Positions 15,599-24,195 of a DNA stretch of 50,514 bases are shown here, in pieces. The position numbers were made by a program, and so were the translations under genes. Each line of letters opens with the position of its first letter. Position 1 is the first letter of the stretch. The notes below the pieces were generated by a model that had not been told where the DNA came from, did no database searches, and was given only the letters and a program-made list of their open reading frames with translations. Source of the DNA: Candidatus Rokubacteria bacterium GWA2_70_23 (GTDB lineage: Bacteria > Methylomirabilota > Methylomirabilia > Rokubacteriales > CSP1-6); NCBI GenBank assembly GCA_001788395.1, contig MGBT01000207.1:1-50514 (forward strand), written 5' to 3'.

Positions 15599-16737
15599 CA
15601 CATCCTCCTCTCGGCGTGAGAGATGGACACCGCCGGCCTTGCGACCAGGCGGCGGATCAACAGCAGCACTTCCTCCACGGTGGTCCAGGGCCCCTGCACG
15701 TGCGTGTGCAGCGTGAGATCGGGCTGGAGAGATTCCTGGTAGTCGAGCACGATCTCGGCCGCCCGAGCGGCCGCGGGCGGCTCGGCCCGGGCGGGCCGCG
15801 CGAAGCGGAGATCCCAGCGCGCGGCACGCTCCCGCTCCACGCACGTTTCCACGGGGCAGAGGAGCTGCACCTCGGCGAAGTTCGGAATGAGCCGCCGCGC
15901 CAGGTCGCGCCACGCGCGCCGCGGGGCGCCCGCGTCCACGATGACGCAGACGCCGGCCTCGGTGAGCACCTTGGCGGCGCAGACCAGCGTGCGGTGGATG
16001 ATGTCCAGGGCGGCGGCCGGGGCGAGGGCGGCGGGGAGGACTTCCTCGTACACCTCCTGGGCGGTGATGACCCTCGCGGACAGCCCCCGCGCGGCCAGGG
16101 AGTCCCTGACCGCGCGCGCGAGCGTCGTCTTCCCGCTGCCCGGCCGGCCGGTGATCCAGAGCGCCCAGCCCGGGCTGGCGGGTTCCGGTCGCGGCGGAGC
16201 GGCGGGCCCCAGCGCCCGCGCCAGCGCCACGACGCGCAGGGCGGCCGCCGCCGTGTCCTCGACGTCGCTCCGCACCACGATCTCGGGGGACCGGGCCGGC
16301 TCATAAGGGACATCGGCGCCGGGCACCGTGGCCCCGGGCTGCCCCGCGCGCGCGTAGATGCCTGGCGGGGCGTGGCCCCCCGTCCGGCGGGCCTCACGCT
16401 CCCGGCACAGCTCCAGCGGACAGGAGATCTGCACCTCGGCGAAGCGCGGGATCCTCGCGCGCGCCCGGTCCCGCCACGCCCGGCGATGCGCCGTGGCGTC
16501 CACGATGACCGGGACGCCCTGCTCCGTGAGCCACGCCGCCATGAGCACCAGCGCGCGGTACACGGCATCACGCTCCGCGTCGCTGTAGGTCGGCGATGGT
16601 GTCAGCACCTTCCGGATTGCATCCAGCTCCAGCACGCTCACCGGCTCTCCGAGCGCGCGCAACCCCGTGGCCGCCGCGCGGGCCAGCGCCGACTTGCCGC
16701 TGCCGGGAAGCCCCGTGATCCACATCGCCCAGCTCAC
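15598..16737 (-). CDS. Tandem APS-kinase-like P-loop protein
   Basis: A 379-residue protein made of two related P-loop kinase domains. Walker A motifs are GLPGSGKS at 9-16 and GRPGSGKT at 197-204. Domain 1 keeps APS-kinase-like features (GIYARAGQPG, ADVPYEPARSPEIVV), whereas domain 2 has lost most of these and is more divergent. There is no ATP-sulfurylase gene nearby, so sulfate activation is unlikely to be its job. The GTG start at 16737 forms a GTGA overlap with the upstream APH-like gene. The pair resembles, as two genes, the fused APH/P-loop ATPase proteins seen in stress regulons. Confidence 0.72.
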   Translation of the reverse strand: MSWAMWITGLPGSGKSALARAAATGLRALGEPVSVLELDAIRKVLTPSPTYSDAERDAVYRALVLMAAWLTEQGVPVIVDATAHRRAWRDRARARIPRFAEVQISCPLELCREREARRTGGHAPPGIYARAGQPGATVPGADVPYEPARSPEIVVRSDVEDTAAAALRVVALARALGPAAPPRPEPASPGWALWITGRPGSGKTTLARAVRDSLAARGLSARVITAQEVYEEVLPAALAPAAALDIIHRTLVCAAKVLTEAGVCVIVDAGAPRRAWRDLARRLIPNFAEVQLLCPVETCVERERAARWDLRFARPARAEPPAAARAAEIVLDYQESLQPDLTLHTHVQGPWTTVEEVLLLIRRLVARPAVSISHAERRM

Positions 16738-17858
16738 GGCGCCGCTCCCAGGAGTGTCGGGAGCCGGGCCGCATCGACGCGCCCGCCCTGCATCATGAGG
16801 CGCGCGAAGCGCAGGAGCGCGGTCCGGGTCGCGTCGGGCAGCACCGGGTACCACCGCGGGTGCGCGATCACGAGGGCGCGGAAGGCGAAGAACGGCGGCA
16901 GGATCTCACCCAGCTCAGCGTCGCCGCTCTCGTCGAGATACGTGTCCACGAACGTCCTGAAGAGCCCGAAGAATGGCTCCGCCACGCCCGCCCCGCCCAG
17001 CACCGCGCTCCGCCTCAAGCCGAAGAAGAGGTAGTTCACGGCGAGCGCCGCCACGTCGTCGGCCGGCTCGCCCCACTCGCCGCGGCTCCGATCCAGCACC
17101 GAGAAGTCGGTGCCCTCGCGGAAGAGCAGGTTCCACGGATGGAAATCGCCGTGGACCCAGGAGAGGCGGTGGGCGCGACTGCGGAGCCTCCAGCGCCAGG
17201 AGACGGCCGCGCGCTCCAGGGCCTCGCAGGCCTCAGGCGGCAGGAGCGGGAAGGGGTGGGGATAGCTGTCGAGGATGCCCATGAGGCATTCGCCGTGGCC
17301 CACGAGCTCGCGGATGCGCCGCTCGTAGAGCGTGGGCTCGCTGCGCTTGGCGGCGTGGGTGTCGGCGAGGAACCGGGCGAGCTCCCGCGCGCGCTCCACG
17401 TCGAGCGGCCGGGCCGGCGCCTCCAGCAAGCGCTCCAGGTCCAGCCAGTACGGCGCCCCGTCGGCCTTCTCGACCAGCTGGAAGAACTCGACGGCGTCCC
17501 CCGCCGAGACGAGCTCCCCCGAGGCCCTGACGAGCCCCACGTCCACGCTCCTCACGTGGCGGGGAAAGCCGTTGTAGGCGGTGTGGCCGTACACCGCCTG
17601 CCAGACGCGGTCGGCGGGGTAGTCGTGGCCGAAGCCCTGAACGGGGCGCGTGCGCGCCACGACGAACAGGCGCGGCGCGCCGTCGATCACGCACTCCACC
17701 TCGAACGGCACGCCGTAGCCGAAGCCCTTGGGATCCCCCGACTCGGCATCCGCGGCCTTGAGCGGCCGCAGGGCGAGCACCTTGACGGGTCGGCCGAAGA
17801 CCCCTGACAGATAGCGCGCGAGCCCCTCCGCGCCGATTGTGCCCGCCGGGCTACCCAC
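16734..17858 (-). CDS. Aminoglycoside phosphotransferase-like (APH/HipA-fold) kinase
   Basis: A 374-residue protein of the APH/choline-kinase fold. The catalytic loop reads WVHGDFHPWNLLF (about 245-257) and the metal-binding segment FSVLDRSRGEWGEPADDVA carries the usual Asp. It belongs to the COG2187-type group that often pairs or fuses with a P-loop ATPase, as it does here by overlapping the downstream tandem kinase gene. The GTG start at 17858 lacks a clear Shine-Dalgarno and 83 bases separate it from the upstream usp, so the N-terminus is uncertain. Antibiotic resistance is not implied; the substrate is unknown. Confidence 0.75.
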   Translation of the reverse strand: MGSPAGTIGAEGLARYLSGVFGRPVKVLALRPLKAADAESGDPKGFGYGVPFEVECVIDGAPRLFVVARTRPVQGFGHDYPADRVWQAVYGHTAYNGFPRHVRSVDVGLVRASGELVSAGDAVEFFQLVEKADGAPYWLDLERLLEAPARPLDVERARELARFLADTHAAKRSEPTLYERRIRELVGHGECLMGILDSYPHPFPLLPPEACEALERAAVSWRWRLRSRAHRLSWVHGDFHPWNLLFREGTDFSVLDRSRGEWGEPADDVAALAVNYLFFGLRRSAVLGGAGVAEPFFGLFRTFVDTYLDESGDAELGEILPPFFAFRALVIAHPRWYPVLPDATRTALLRFARLMMQGGRVDAARLPTLLGAAP

Positions 17859-17941
17859 CGAGCGCGTCGGGCCGGGGCGCGGCGAATCCGGGAAGCCGCG
17901 CCCATGCCACCCGGACCGCGGCGCGCCTCATGCCCCCTCTC

Positions 17942-18388
17942 CTACTTCCCTCGGATCGTGAGCACCGGGCAGCCCGCCATCGCGACCACGCGCTCGGCGA
18001 CGCTGCCGAGGAAGAACCGGGCGAGCCCCGTGCGCCCATGCGTCCCCATCACCACGAGGTCCACGCGCTTGGCCTTCGCCGCGCGCACGATACGATCGTA
18101 CGGGACGCCCTCGAGCAGGAGCCCCTTCGCGCGCGCCCCGGCCTTCTTGGCCTTGGTCACCAGCGCATCCAGATGCTTCTGGCCCGCCGCGCGCGCGGAG
18201 GCCTCGATCTCCTGGTAGACCTTCGGCGAGATGTACCCGTCGCCGACCATCGGAATGGCCGGAGTCAGCACGTGGACCACCAGGAGCTCGGCGCGGTCGG
18301 CCCTGGCCATCTCCACGGCCCGGGCGAACGCGGTCCCCGACGCCTTGGAGAAATCCGTGGGATGCATGATGCGGCGAAGCTTGCCCAT
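17942..18388 (-). CDS. Universal stress protein (UspA family)
   Basis: A 148-residue single-domain USP. The ATP-binding signature GTHGRTGLARFFLGSVAERV (G-2x-G-9x-G-S) is intact, and the N-terminal HPTDFS carries the usual Asp. ATG 18388 is preceded by GAGGAG. It lies 22 bases after birA, in the same orientation as the other two usp genes. ATP-binding USPs act as signalling or survival factors under stress or low oxygen. It differs clearly in sequence from its two neighbours, so it is not a recent duplicate. Confidence 0.92.
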   Translation of the reverse strand: MGKLRRIMHPTDFSKASGTAFARAVEMARADRAELLVVHVLTPAIPMVGDGYISPKVYQEIEASARAAGQKHLDALVTKAKKAGARAKGLLLEGVPYDRIVRAAKAKRVDLVVMGTHGRTGLARFFLGSVAERVVAMAGCPVLTIRGK

Positions 18389-18410
18389 CGAGCGACTCCT
18401 CTCTGATGCC

Positions 18411-19217
18411 CTACTCGAGGATCCGGATCTCCTCGCTGAGGGCGATGTGGCGCTGCCCGTGCGAGTCGTCTACCAGGAGGTGGCCGTCGCCGTCAACACC
18501 GAGGGCGCGCCCCTCGAACCCCCCGCCCTCTCCCCGGACCTCGATGCGCCGGCCCGTGAGAATGTCGCGCTCCCGCCAGGCCGCCAGGATCGGCTCGGGC
18601 CCGCCGGCCTTGTAGCGCCGCGCCCAACCGTCCAGGTGCGTCAGGTACGAGGCGGCCAGCGCGTTGCGGTCGACCTCCTGACCGAGAACCGCCGCCAGAG
18701 ACGTGGCATTCACCCCCGCCAGCCCCAGCGCCGCGCGCAGCGCGGACAGCGGGACATTGACGTTGATGCCGATGCCGAGGATCAGAAACTCGATCTCATC
18801 GCCGCGGGTCGCGCATTCCACCAGCGACCCGGCCACCTTCTTGCGGTCCACCAGCAGGTCGTTGGGCCACTTGATGGCCGGGCTCGGCCCCAGCTCCTTC
18901 ACCGCATCCGCCGCTGCCAGCGAGGCGATGAACGAGAAGCACGGCGCCTGCCTGGGCGCGAAGTGCGGGCGGAAGAGCACCGAGGCGTAGAGGTTGACCC
19001 CGCTGGGGGAGAACCACTCGCGGCCGAGGCGGCCTCGGCCCGCCCGTTGCGACTCGGCCAGGACCACGGTGCCCTCCACGGCTCCCTCGCGCGCCAGGCT
19101 CCGGAGCGCGACGTTCGTGGACTGCACCTCGCCGAACAGGTAGAGCTGCCGTCCCACCGTGGACGCCCCGAGCCCTCGCCGGATCCCTTCAACGGACAGG
19201 AGATCCGTCGCGATCAT
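18411..19217 (-). CDS. birA: Biotin--[acetyl-CoA-carboxylase] ligase, group I (no DNA-binding domain)
   Basis: A 268-residue biotin protein ligase. The catalytic loop AESQRAGRGRLGREWFSP (about 54-71), the KWPNDLLVDRKKVAG strand and lysine, and GIGINVNVP are diagnostic; the C-terminal SH3-like cap is also present. No N-terminal helix-turn-helix is seen, so it should lack the repressor function of Escherichia coli BirA. The ATG (19217) overlaps the upstream usp stop as ATGA. Biotin ligase is a housekeeping enzyme, and its place inside a stress-type operon is unusual. The reason is not evident. Confidence 0.92.
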   Translation of the reverse strand: MIATDLLSVEGIRRGLGASTVGRQLYLFGEVQSTNVALRSLAREGAVEGTVVLAESQRAGRGRLGREWFSPSGVNLYASVLFRPHFAPRQAPCFSFIASLAAADAVKELGPSPAIKWPNDLLVDRKKVAGSLVECATRGDEIEFLILGIGINVNVPLSALRAALGLAGVNATSLAAVLGQEVDRNALAASYLTHLDGWARRYKAGGPEPILAAWRERDILTGRRIEVRGEGGGFEGRALGVDGDGHLLVDDSHGQRHIALSEEIRILE

Positions 19218-19690
19218 CGCGCGACCTCCCTGGCGGCACGGCTCGCCACCTCCGCCTCCGTCATCCGCATGAGTAACACCGGCAGGTGGGCGTGACGCAG
19301 CACGGCCTCCGCCACCGAGCCGAACACCAGGCGGCCGAGCCCGCTGCGGCCGTGAGTCGTCATCGCGACGAGGTCGGCGCCGATCTCGCGGGCGCAGCCG
19401 ACGATCTCCGCTGCCGGATCGCCTCGACGCACGTGGGTCTGGACCCGGACCGCCTTCGCGCGCAGCTCCGCGGCCAGAGGCGCCAGGTACTCCTCGGCAT
19501 CCAGCCGCCTGGCCTCCACGTCCTCCACGACCACGTGGCGCGAGCCCTCGATGACCTGGGGCGGCACAGGCTGGAGGACGCGCAGCAGCGCGACCTCCAT
19601 GTCGAGCGGGCCCGCGATCTCCAGCACGAAGGGGAGGATCGCCTCGGCCACCGGCGAGCCATCGAGCGGAACGACGGCGAGCCTATACAC
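19214..19690 (-). CDS. Universal stress protein (UspA family)
   Basis: A 158-residue USP with VPLDGSPVAEAILPFV at the N-terminus and the ATP-binding loop TTHGRSGLGRLVFGSVAEAV. It starts with GTG at 19690, overlapping the upstream usp by eight bases, and overlaps birA at its end, so it is tightly embedded. Its close resemblance to the upstream usp (19683-20174) in the THGRSGLGRL region suggests an old tandem duplication. Probably an ATP-binding dimer in the cytoplasm; specific role unknown. Confidence 0.9.
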   Translation of the reverse strand: MYRLAVVPLDGSPVAEAILPFVLEIAGPLDMEVALLRVLQPVPPQVIEGSRHVVVEDVEARRLDAEEYLAPLAAELRAKAVRVQTHVRRGDPAAEIVGCAREIGADLVAMTTHGRSGLGRLVFGSVAEAVLRHAHLPVLLMRMTEAEVASRAAREVAR

Positions 19691-20174
19691 CGCCCACCTC
19701 CCGGCTCGGCCGAGCCTGCCCCGCGCCCTTCGGGGCCTCGAGCGGAGCCCCGGGCGCCCGCAGCAGCAGGATGGGCGTGGTCGTGCCGCGAAGCACCGAC
19801 TCCGCCACGCTGCCGAGAATCAGTCGCCCGAGTCCGCTGCGGCCATGCGTGGTCATCACGATGAGATCCCCCTTCTGCAGCCGGGCGGCCTCGATGATGG
19901 CCGTGGCAGGGGGCCCGTACCACACGGAGGTCTCCACCCCCTTGACCCCCTCCTCCCCGAGCCGCGCCGCCACGGCCGTGAGGTACTCCTCCGCCTCGCG
20001 CACGACGGCGACCTGGGCATCGGTAGGATCTGCCCCGGGTAGCGTGTGGGCCTCGGCCGCTCTCAGGAGCACGAGAGTGCCTCCGCTCCCCCGGGCCAGC
20101 CCCGCCGCGGTCTGGATCGCCCCTTCCGCCAGCAATGACCCGTCGAGTGGAACCAGAATGCGTTCGGGTTTCAT
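19683..20174 (-). CDS. Universal stress protein (UspA family), first gene of the sigma-54 operon
   Basis: A 163-residue USP, with ILVPLDGSLLAEGAIQTA at the N-terminus and TTHGRSGLGRLILGSVAESV as ATP-binding loop. ATG 20174 is chosen over the longer frame because a strong AAGGAGG sits at the right distance and the USP fold starts at once. It lies about 40 bases downstream of the predicted transcription start of a sigma-54 promoter. It therefore leads a run of nine same-strand genes ending at 14105. The tail after the last beta strand is proline/alanine rich and probably disordered. Confidence 0.92.
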   Translation of the reverse strand: MKPERILVPLDGSLLAEGAIQTAAGLARGSGGTLVLLRAAEAHTLPGADPTDAQVAVVREAEEYLTAVAARLGEEGVKGVETSVWYGPPATAIIEAARLQKGDLIVMTTHGRSGLGRLILGSVAESVLRGTTTPILLLRAPGAPLEAPKGAGQARPSREVGGV

Positions 20175-20225
20175 GGGCGCCTCCTTGTGTCGCCGGCGTT
20201 GGCCCTGCTCTTTAGGCCACTCAGC

Positions 20226-20242
20226 TAGCAACCGAGGTGCCA
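20226..20242 (-). promoter_or_regulatory. Sigma-54 (RpoN) promoter for the stress operon
   Basis: On the minus strand the sequence reads TGGCAC-CTCGG-TTGCTA, with the invariant GG and GC spaced by exactly ten bases, an almost perfect -24/-12 element. Transcription would begin near 20215, about 40 bases before the first usp start codon. The adjacent gene cluster encodes an NtrC-type activator with its kinase, the required partner class. Confidence 0.85.
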
Positions 20243-20259
20243 GCGCCTGAACCTCAATA

Positions 20260-20321
20260 AACACGGGGTGTTGCGTGAAGAGGAGGACAGGCCCGGTGGG
20301 ACCCAGCTTCCCCGGTGGGAC
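20260..20321. promoter_or_regulatory. Candidate activator-binding sites upstream of the sigma-54 promoter
   Basis: AACAC-GGG-GTGTT (20260-20272) is a perfect 5-3-5 dyad about 20 bases upstream of the -24 element. Further upstream, CCCGGTGGGAC occurs twice (20292-20302 and 20311-20321), 19 bases apart. Either could be the enhancer bound by the NtrC-type regulator encoded at 20382-21788. The assignment is by position only. Confidence 0.35.
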
Positions 20322-20381
20322 ACGACCGCCCCGGGAAGGCGATCGGTGGCGAGGGGTGCAACGAGGGCCCGGGACGTGTCG

Positions 20382-21788
20382 CTACTTGATCTGGTACTTG
20401 CCGATGAGGCGGTGGAACGTTTTCCGGTCGATGCCTGCGGCCTTGGCCGCCGCCGAGATGTTCCCGCCGTGGCGCTCGAGCAGGTCGCGCAGGTAGGAGC
20501 CCTCGAGCACGTGCATCCAGCGCTCCTTGGCCTCCTTGAGCGGCAGGTCGGCCCCGGACGTCAGAGGCTCGGAGGCCCCCCCCCCCGCCGCGCGGCCCGG
20601 CTGGGCCTCCTGGCGCCTGGCGGCGGAGAGGATGTGCTCAGGAAGATCAAGCGTCGTGATCCGCTCTCCGTCGGCCAGCGCGCAGGCCCGCTCGATGATG
20701 TTCTGTAGCTCCCGCACGTTGCCCGGCCACGCGTAGGCCTCGAGGACGGCCAGGGTGTCACCGTCGAAGCCCGAGAACCGCCCCTGCCCGTACTTCTTGA
20801 GGAAGGCGTGGGCGAGAAGCTTGAGGTCCCCCAGCCTGTCGCGCAGGGGAGGGAGCCGGATCTCGATGACGTTGACCCGGTAGTACAGTTCCTCACGGAA
20901 CTGCCCTTTCGCCACCGCTTCGCGGAGATCCCGGTTGGTGGCCGAGACGAGCCGGACGTCCACGTCCATCACCGACGTCCCGCCCACGCGCCGGATCTGG
21001 CGCTCCTGCAGCGCGCGGAGCAGCTTGACCTGGAGCCCCAGCGGCAGTTCGGCGATCTCGTCGAGGAAGAGCGTGCCGCCGTCGGCCGTCTCCATGAGAC
21101 CGAACTTCGTCCTGATGGCCCCGGTGAAGGCTCCCTTCTCGTGGCCGAACAGCTCGGACTCCAGCAGATTCTCCGGCAAGGAAGCACAGTCGACGGGAAT
21201 GAAGGGGTGGCTCGCCCTGGGGCTATTGGCGTGCACGGCCCGGGCCACCAGCTCCTTGCCCGTGCCTGACTCGCCCATGACGAGGATGTTGGCCTCCGAC
21301 CGGGCTGCCTTCTTGATCAACTCGAACACCTGGACCATCAATGGGCTCCGCCCCACCAGGTTCTCGAGCCCGAAGGCCTCCTGTAGCTGCTCTCGCAGGT
21401 TCCGGTTCTCCTCGTGCAGGAGACGCTGCTTGAGGGCCCGCTCCACCGTCACGGTCAGCTGGTCCACCGAGAAGTTCTTGGGGAGGTAGTCGAAGGCGCC
21501 TTCCTTGATGGCTTCCACAGCAGACTCGATGGTGGCGAAGGCCGTGATCATGATGACGGGCAGCGTGGGGTCCAGCTCCCGGGCCCGGCGCAGCACCTCG
21601 AGCCCGTCCATGCCGGGCATCTTCACATCCGTCAGCAGCACATCGGGACGCTCCGTCTCCACCAGCGCGAGCCCTTCCTTCGGGTCCGTGGCGGTGAGGC
21701 ACTTGAGCCCCGCCCGGCGAAGGATGCGCGTGCAGTTCTCGACCATGTCCGGCTCGTCGTCCAGGATCAGGACACGTCGGGCGCTCAT
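20382..21788 (-). CDS. NtrC-family sigma-54-dependent response regulator
   Basis: A 468-residue regulator with a receiver (Asp10, Asp11, phosphoacceptor Asp54 in [12 protein letters not shown]), a central AAA+ domain and a Fis-type C-terminal helix-turn-helix ([20 protein letters not shown]). Walker A is GESGTGKE, the sigma-54 loop is GAFTGA, and Walker B is GGTLFLDEI. The conserved lysine loop reads LPKNF instead of the common xKPF. Its ATG overlaps the kinase stop as ATGA, so it is the cognate partner. The nearest sigma-54 promoter is the one 140 bases beyond its stop, leading the usp operon, which is its likely target. Confidence 0.93.
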   Translation of the reverse strand: MSARRVLILDDEPDMVENCTRILRRAGLKCLTATDPKEGLALVETERPDVLLTDVKMPGMDGLEVLRRARELDPTLPVIMITAFATIESAVEAIKEGAFDYLPKNFSVDQLTVTVERALKQRLLHEENRNLREQLQEAFGLENLVGRSPLMVQVFELIKKAARSEANILVMGESGTGKELVARAVHANSPRASHPFIPVDCASLPENLLESELFGHEKGAFTGAIRTKFGLMETADGGTLFLDEIAELPLGLQVKLLRALQERQIRRVGGTSVMDVDVRLVSATNRDLREAVAKGQFREELYYRVNVIEIRLPPLRDRLGDLKLLAHAFLKKYGQGRFSGFDGDTLAVLEAYAWPGNVRELQNIIERACALADGERITTLDLPEHILSAARRQEAQPGRAAGGGASEPLTSGADLPLKEAKERWMHVLEGSYLRDLLERHGGNISAAAKAAGIDRKTFHRLIGKYQIK

Positions 21789-23425
21789 GCCCGGCTCCCC
21801 ACGGCGACTCCCGGAAACGTGATGACGAACGTGGTGCCCTTGCCCGGGTGGGACTCCACGTCGAGCGTGCCCCCGTGATCGCGCACGATCCCATGCGAGA
21901 TGGACAGGCCGAGCCCGGTGCCGTTGCTCTTCGTGGTGAAGAACGGGTCGAAGATCCGCGGGATGGTCTCCGGCGGAATGCCGGGGCCCGTGTCGCGCAC
22001 CACGACCCGCACCGCCCCGGGGCGGCCGGGCACCGAGGAGGTCTCGATCACGATCTCTCCCCCCGCCTCGAGAGCGTCCCGGGCATTGGTCACCAGGTTC
22101 AGCACCACCTGTTGCAGCGCGTTGCCGTCCCCGGACACCAGCGGTAGTCCGGGCGTGAGATTCCGCTTGAGCGTGATGCCGCCCTTCGAGATCTGTCGGT
22201 CCACCAGGAGCAAGGTTTCCTCCACGACGTGGTTGACGTCCACCGGGGCCTGCTCGCCGGGCGAGTGCCGGGCGAAGGACAGGAGGCCCTGCGCGATGCG
22301 GGCCACCCGCTGGGCGTTCCGGTGCAAGACCTCCAGGTCGTCGCGCACCTCATCGGGCAGCGGCCGCGACTCGGCGTCGAGCCGCATGAGCTCGATGCGC
22401 GAGGAGATGATGCCGATGGGGTTGTTGAGCTCGTGGGCGAGCCCCGCCGCCAGCATGCCCAGCGCCGCCAGCTTCTCCGCCTGGCGGGCCGAGCGCTCGA
22501 AGGCGACGCGCTCGGTGATGTCCTCCACGAGAAGCACGGCGCCCGCGGGCCGGCCGCCCTGCCGCAGGAGGCTTCCCTTCACGTTGACGATGGCGCGGCC
22601 TCCCTGGAGCGTGTCGTATTCGAGCGCCTCGATCGTGAGCTCCTCGACCTCGCCCCGCAGCAGGCGCCCGAGCTCCAAGCCCAGGGACCCGCGCGGCACG
22701 GCCGGGAAGAGCTCGTCGTACCGCCTCCCGACGATGTCGGCCTCGGCGATGCCGTGGCGCGCTTCCATGGTCCCGTTCCAGGCCAGCACCCGCCCGGTCT
22801 GGTCCAGCGCCACCAGCCCCTCGCGCAGGCTTTCGACGACGCTCCGGATGAAACGCTCGCGCGTGTGCGCCTCGGAGGTGAGCACGGCCACCTTGAGCCG
22901 CTCGGCCACCTCGATCTGGGCCAAGATGCCGACGCCGATGGCCGTGCCGAGGAGCATGGTCAGCCGGATCGCCATGTTGGCCCACTCGACCTCGTCGATG
23001 GTCGGCCAGACCACGGCGAGATAGGCAAGGCCCGAACCCACGGCCACCGTGATGCCCCGCGTCGTCCCGTAGTAGTAGGACTGGACGCCGGCGATGAGCA
23101 GCAGCGAGAGAAAGAGCGTGCTGCCTGCCCCGGCCAGCCCGATGAGGGTGAGCGCGAAGCCCAGATCCGCCAGGAGCACGGCGACGTTCAGCCGCAGGAG
23201 GAGCCCAGGCTTGAGCCACAACCCGAGGTCCAGCGTCATGCTGTAGGCGAGGAAGGCCCCGACGGTGGCGACCAGGCTCCCCCACCGCGGGTGCGACTGC
23301 GGGGTGAGCAGGACCCACGTGATGCCGGCGATCACCGCGAGGGCCCGCAGCAACGGCAGCGCCAGCACGCGCGTGCCGCCCACGTGCCGCCCCAGCCGCT
23401 CCAAGATCTCGCCCCATCTGTGCAT
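21785..23425 (-). CDS. Membrane sensor histidine kinase (PAS-HisKA-HATPase)
   Basis: A 546-residue kinase. About five or six hydrophobic segments span residues 20-170, followed by a PAS domain (about 190-305), a dimerisation domain with phosphoacceptor His331 in AAGLAHELNNPIGI, and an ATPase domain with N-box NLVTNARDAL, DTGPGIPP and GTGLGLSISHGI. It resembles NtrB/AtoS-type partners of NtrC regulators. I use ATG 23425; an in-frame TTG three codons upstream is equally possible. It is followed by the response-regulator gene with a four-base overlap and preceded by the remains of a receiver-GAF gene. The signal is unknown. Confidence 0.9.
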   Translation of the reverse strand: MHRWGEILERLGRHVGGTRVLALPLLRALAVIAGITWVLLTPQSHPRWGSLVATVGAFLAYSMTLDLGLWLKPGLLLRLNVAVLLADLGFALTLIGLAGAGSTLFLSLLLIAGVQSYYYGTTRGITVAVGSGLAYLAVVWPTIDEVEWANMAIRLTMLLGTAIGVGILAQIEVAERLKVAVLTSEAHTRERFIRSVVESLREGLVALDQTGRVLAWNGTMEARHGIAEADIVGRRYDELFPAVPRGSLGLELGRLLRGEVEELTIEALEYDTLQGGRAIVNVKGSLLRQGGRPAGAVLLVEDITERVAFERSARQAEKLAALGMLAAGLAHELNNPIGIISSRIELMRLDAESRPLPDEVRDDLEVLHRNAQRVARIAQGLLSFARHSPGEQAPVDVNHVVEETLLLVDRQISKGGITLKRNLTPGLPLVSGDGNALQQVVLNLVTNARDALEAGGEIVIETSSVPGRPGAVRVVVRDTGPGIPPETIPRIFDPFFTTKSNGTGLGLSISHGIVRDHGGTLDVESHPGKGTTFVITFPGVAVGSRA

Positions 23426-23434
23426 CAGCCACAA

Positions 23435-24125
23435 TTATACGGCCGGATGCCCCGGCGCCGGCGCCTCCCGGCTCCCGCCCCTCGCGAGAGTCTCCTTCAC
23501 CTGCCGGACCAGGGACTGGAGCGACACGGTGGCCTTGACCCGCGTATCCCGCAGCCCCCCCGTCCATGGCTCGGCGGAGATCTTCTTCCTGCCCGAGGGT
23601 ACTCAGCATGAGGCGGGACTGCCACACCGGGGAGAAGAAGCCCTGCTCCCCAAGAGAAATGGGCGCGCCTCCGAGGCTCTCCTTGGGGATGCGATATCCG
23701 GCCATCGGCAGCAGGAGATCCGTCGCGCGGTCGTGGAGGTAAGCGGCGGCCGTGTCCGCCCCGGTGAGCCTCGCCAGCGCCCGGCAGAGCCGCCTCAGGG
23801 CCTCCGAGAGATCCAGCGTCGCGGTCACAGCGCTCGAGATCTCCAGGAGCACCTCGGCCTCCCGGAGCCGGTCCACCGCCTCCGCCTGCAGGCGGGCATT
23901 GTCGCGCTGGAGCTGCCGCCGCTCGAGCACCCGGGCGATGAGCGCGCCGAGGCGCGAGAGGTCCACGGGCTTCACCACGTACCCGGCCGCGCCCCCCTCC
24001 ACGGCCGCCACCGCCGAGTCGAGCGTCGCGTGGCCGGTGACGATCAGGATGTCCACCGCCGGCGCAATCCGCTGCGCCTCCTTCATGACGGTGATCCCGT
24101 CGATGTCGGGAAGGAGCAGGTCCAT
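23435..24125 (-). pseudogene. Broken receiver-GAF protein gene (N-truncated, frameshifted)
   Basis: From ATG 24125 the frame encodes the second half of a receiver (LLLPDIDGITVMKEA, LIVTGHATLDSAV, YVVKPVDLSRLG), a coiled-coil linker and the first part of a GAF domain (LEISSAVTATLDLSEALRRL). The first strands of the receiver, with the acidic pair, are missing, and no start codon lies upstream before the neighbouring gene. After about residue 190 the frame is lost at a run of seven C on the plus strand (23555-23561). Coding-like text resumes in another frame (RVKATVSLQSLVRQVKETLA) and stops at 23435, ten bases before the kinase start. The GAF domain also appears shortened. A sequencing error at the homopolymer is possible. 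Confidence 0.6.
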
Positions 24126-24195
24126 CAGGTGGTGCTCGGCGAGCCGGTCGCGATGATAGCCGAGACGGTCGCACGCCGCGGCCAGGCCGGAGAGA

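Noticed and set aside
15598-16737. Sulfate-assimilation APS kinase
   Set aside because: No ATP sulfurylase or PAPS reductase is near, the second domain has lost family motifs, and the context is stress proteins.
16734-17858. Aminoglycoside resistance gene
   Set aside because: Only the general APH fold is seen; the gene sits in a stress operon next to a P-loop kinase, which points to the uncharacterised stress-kinase group.
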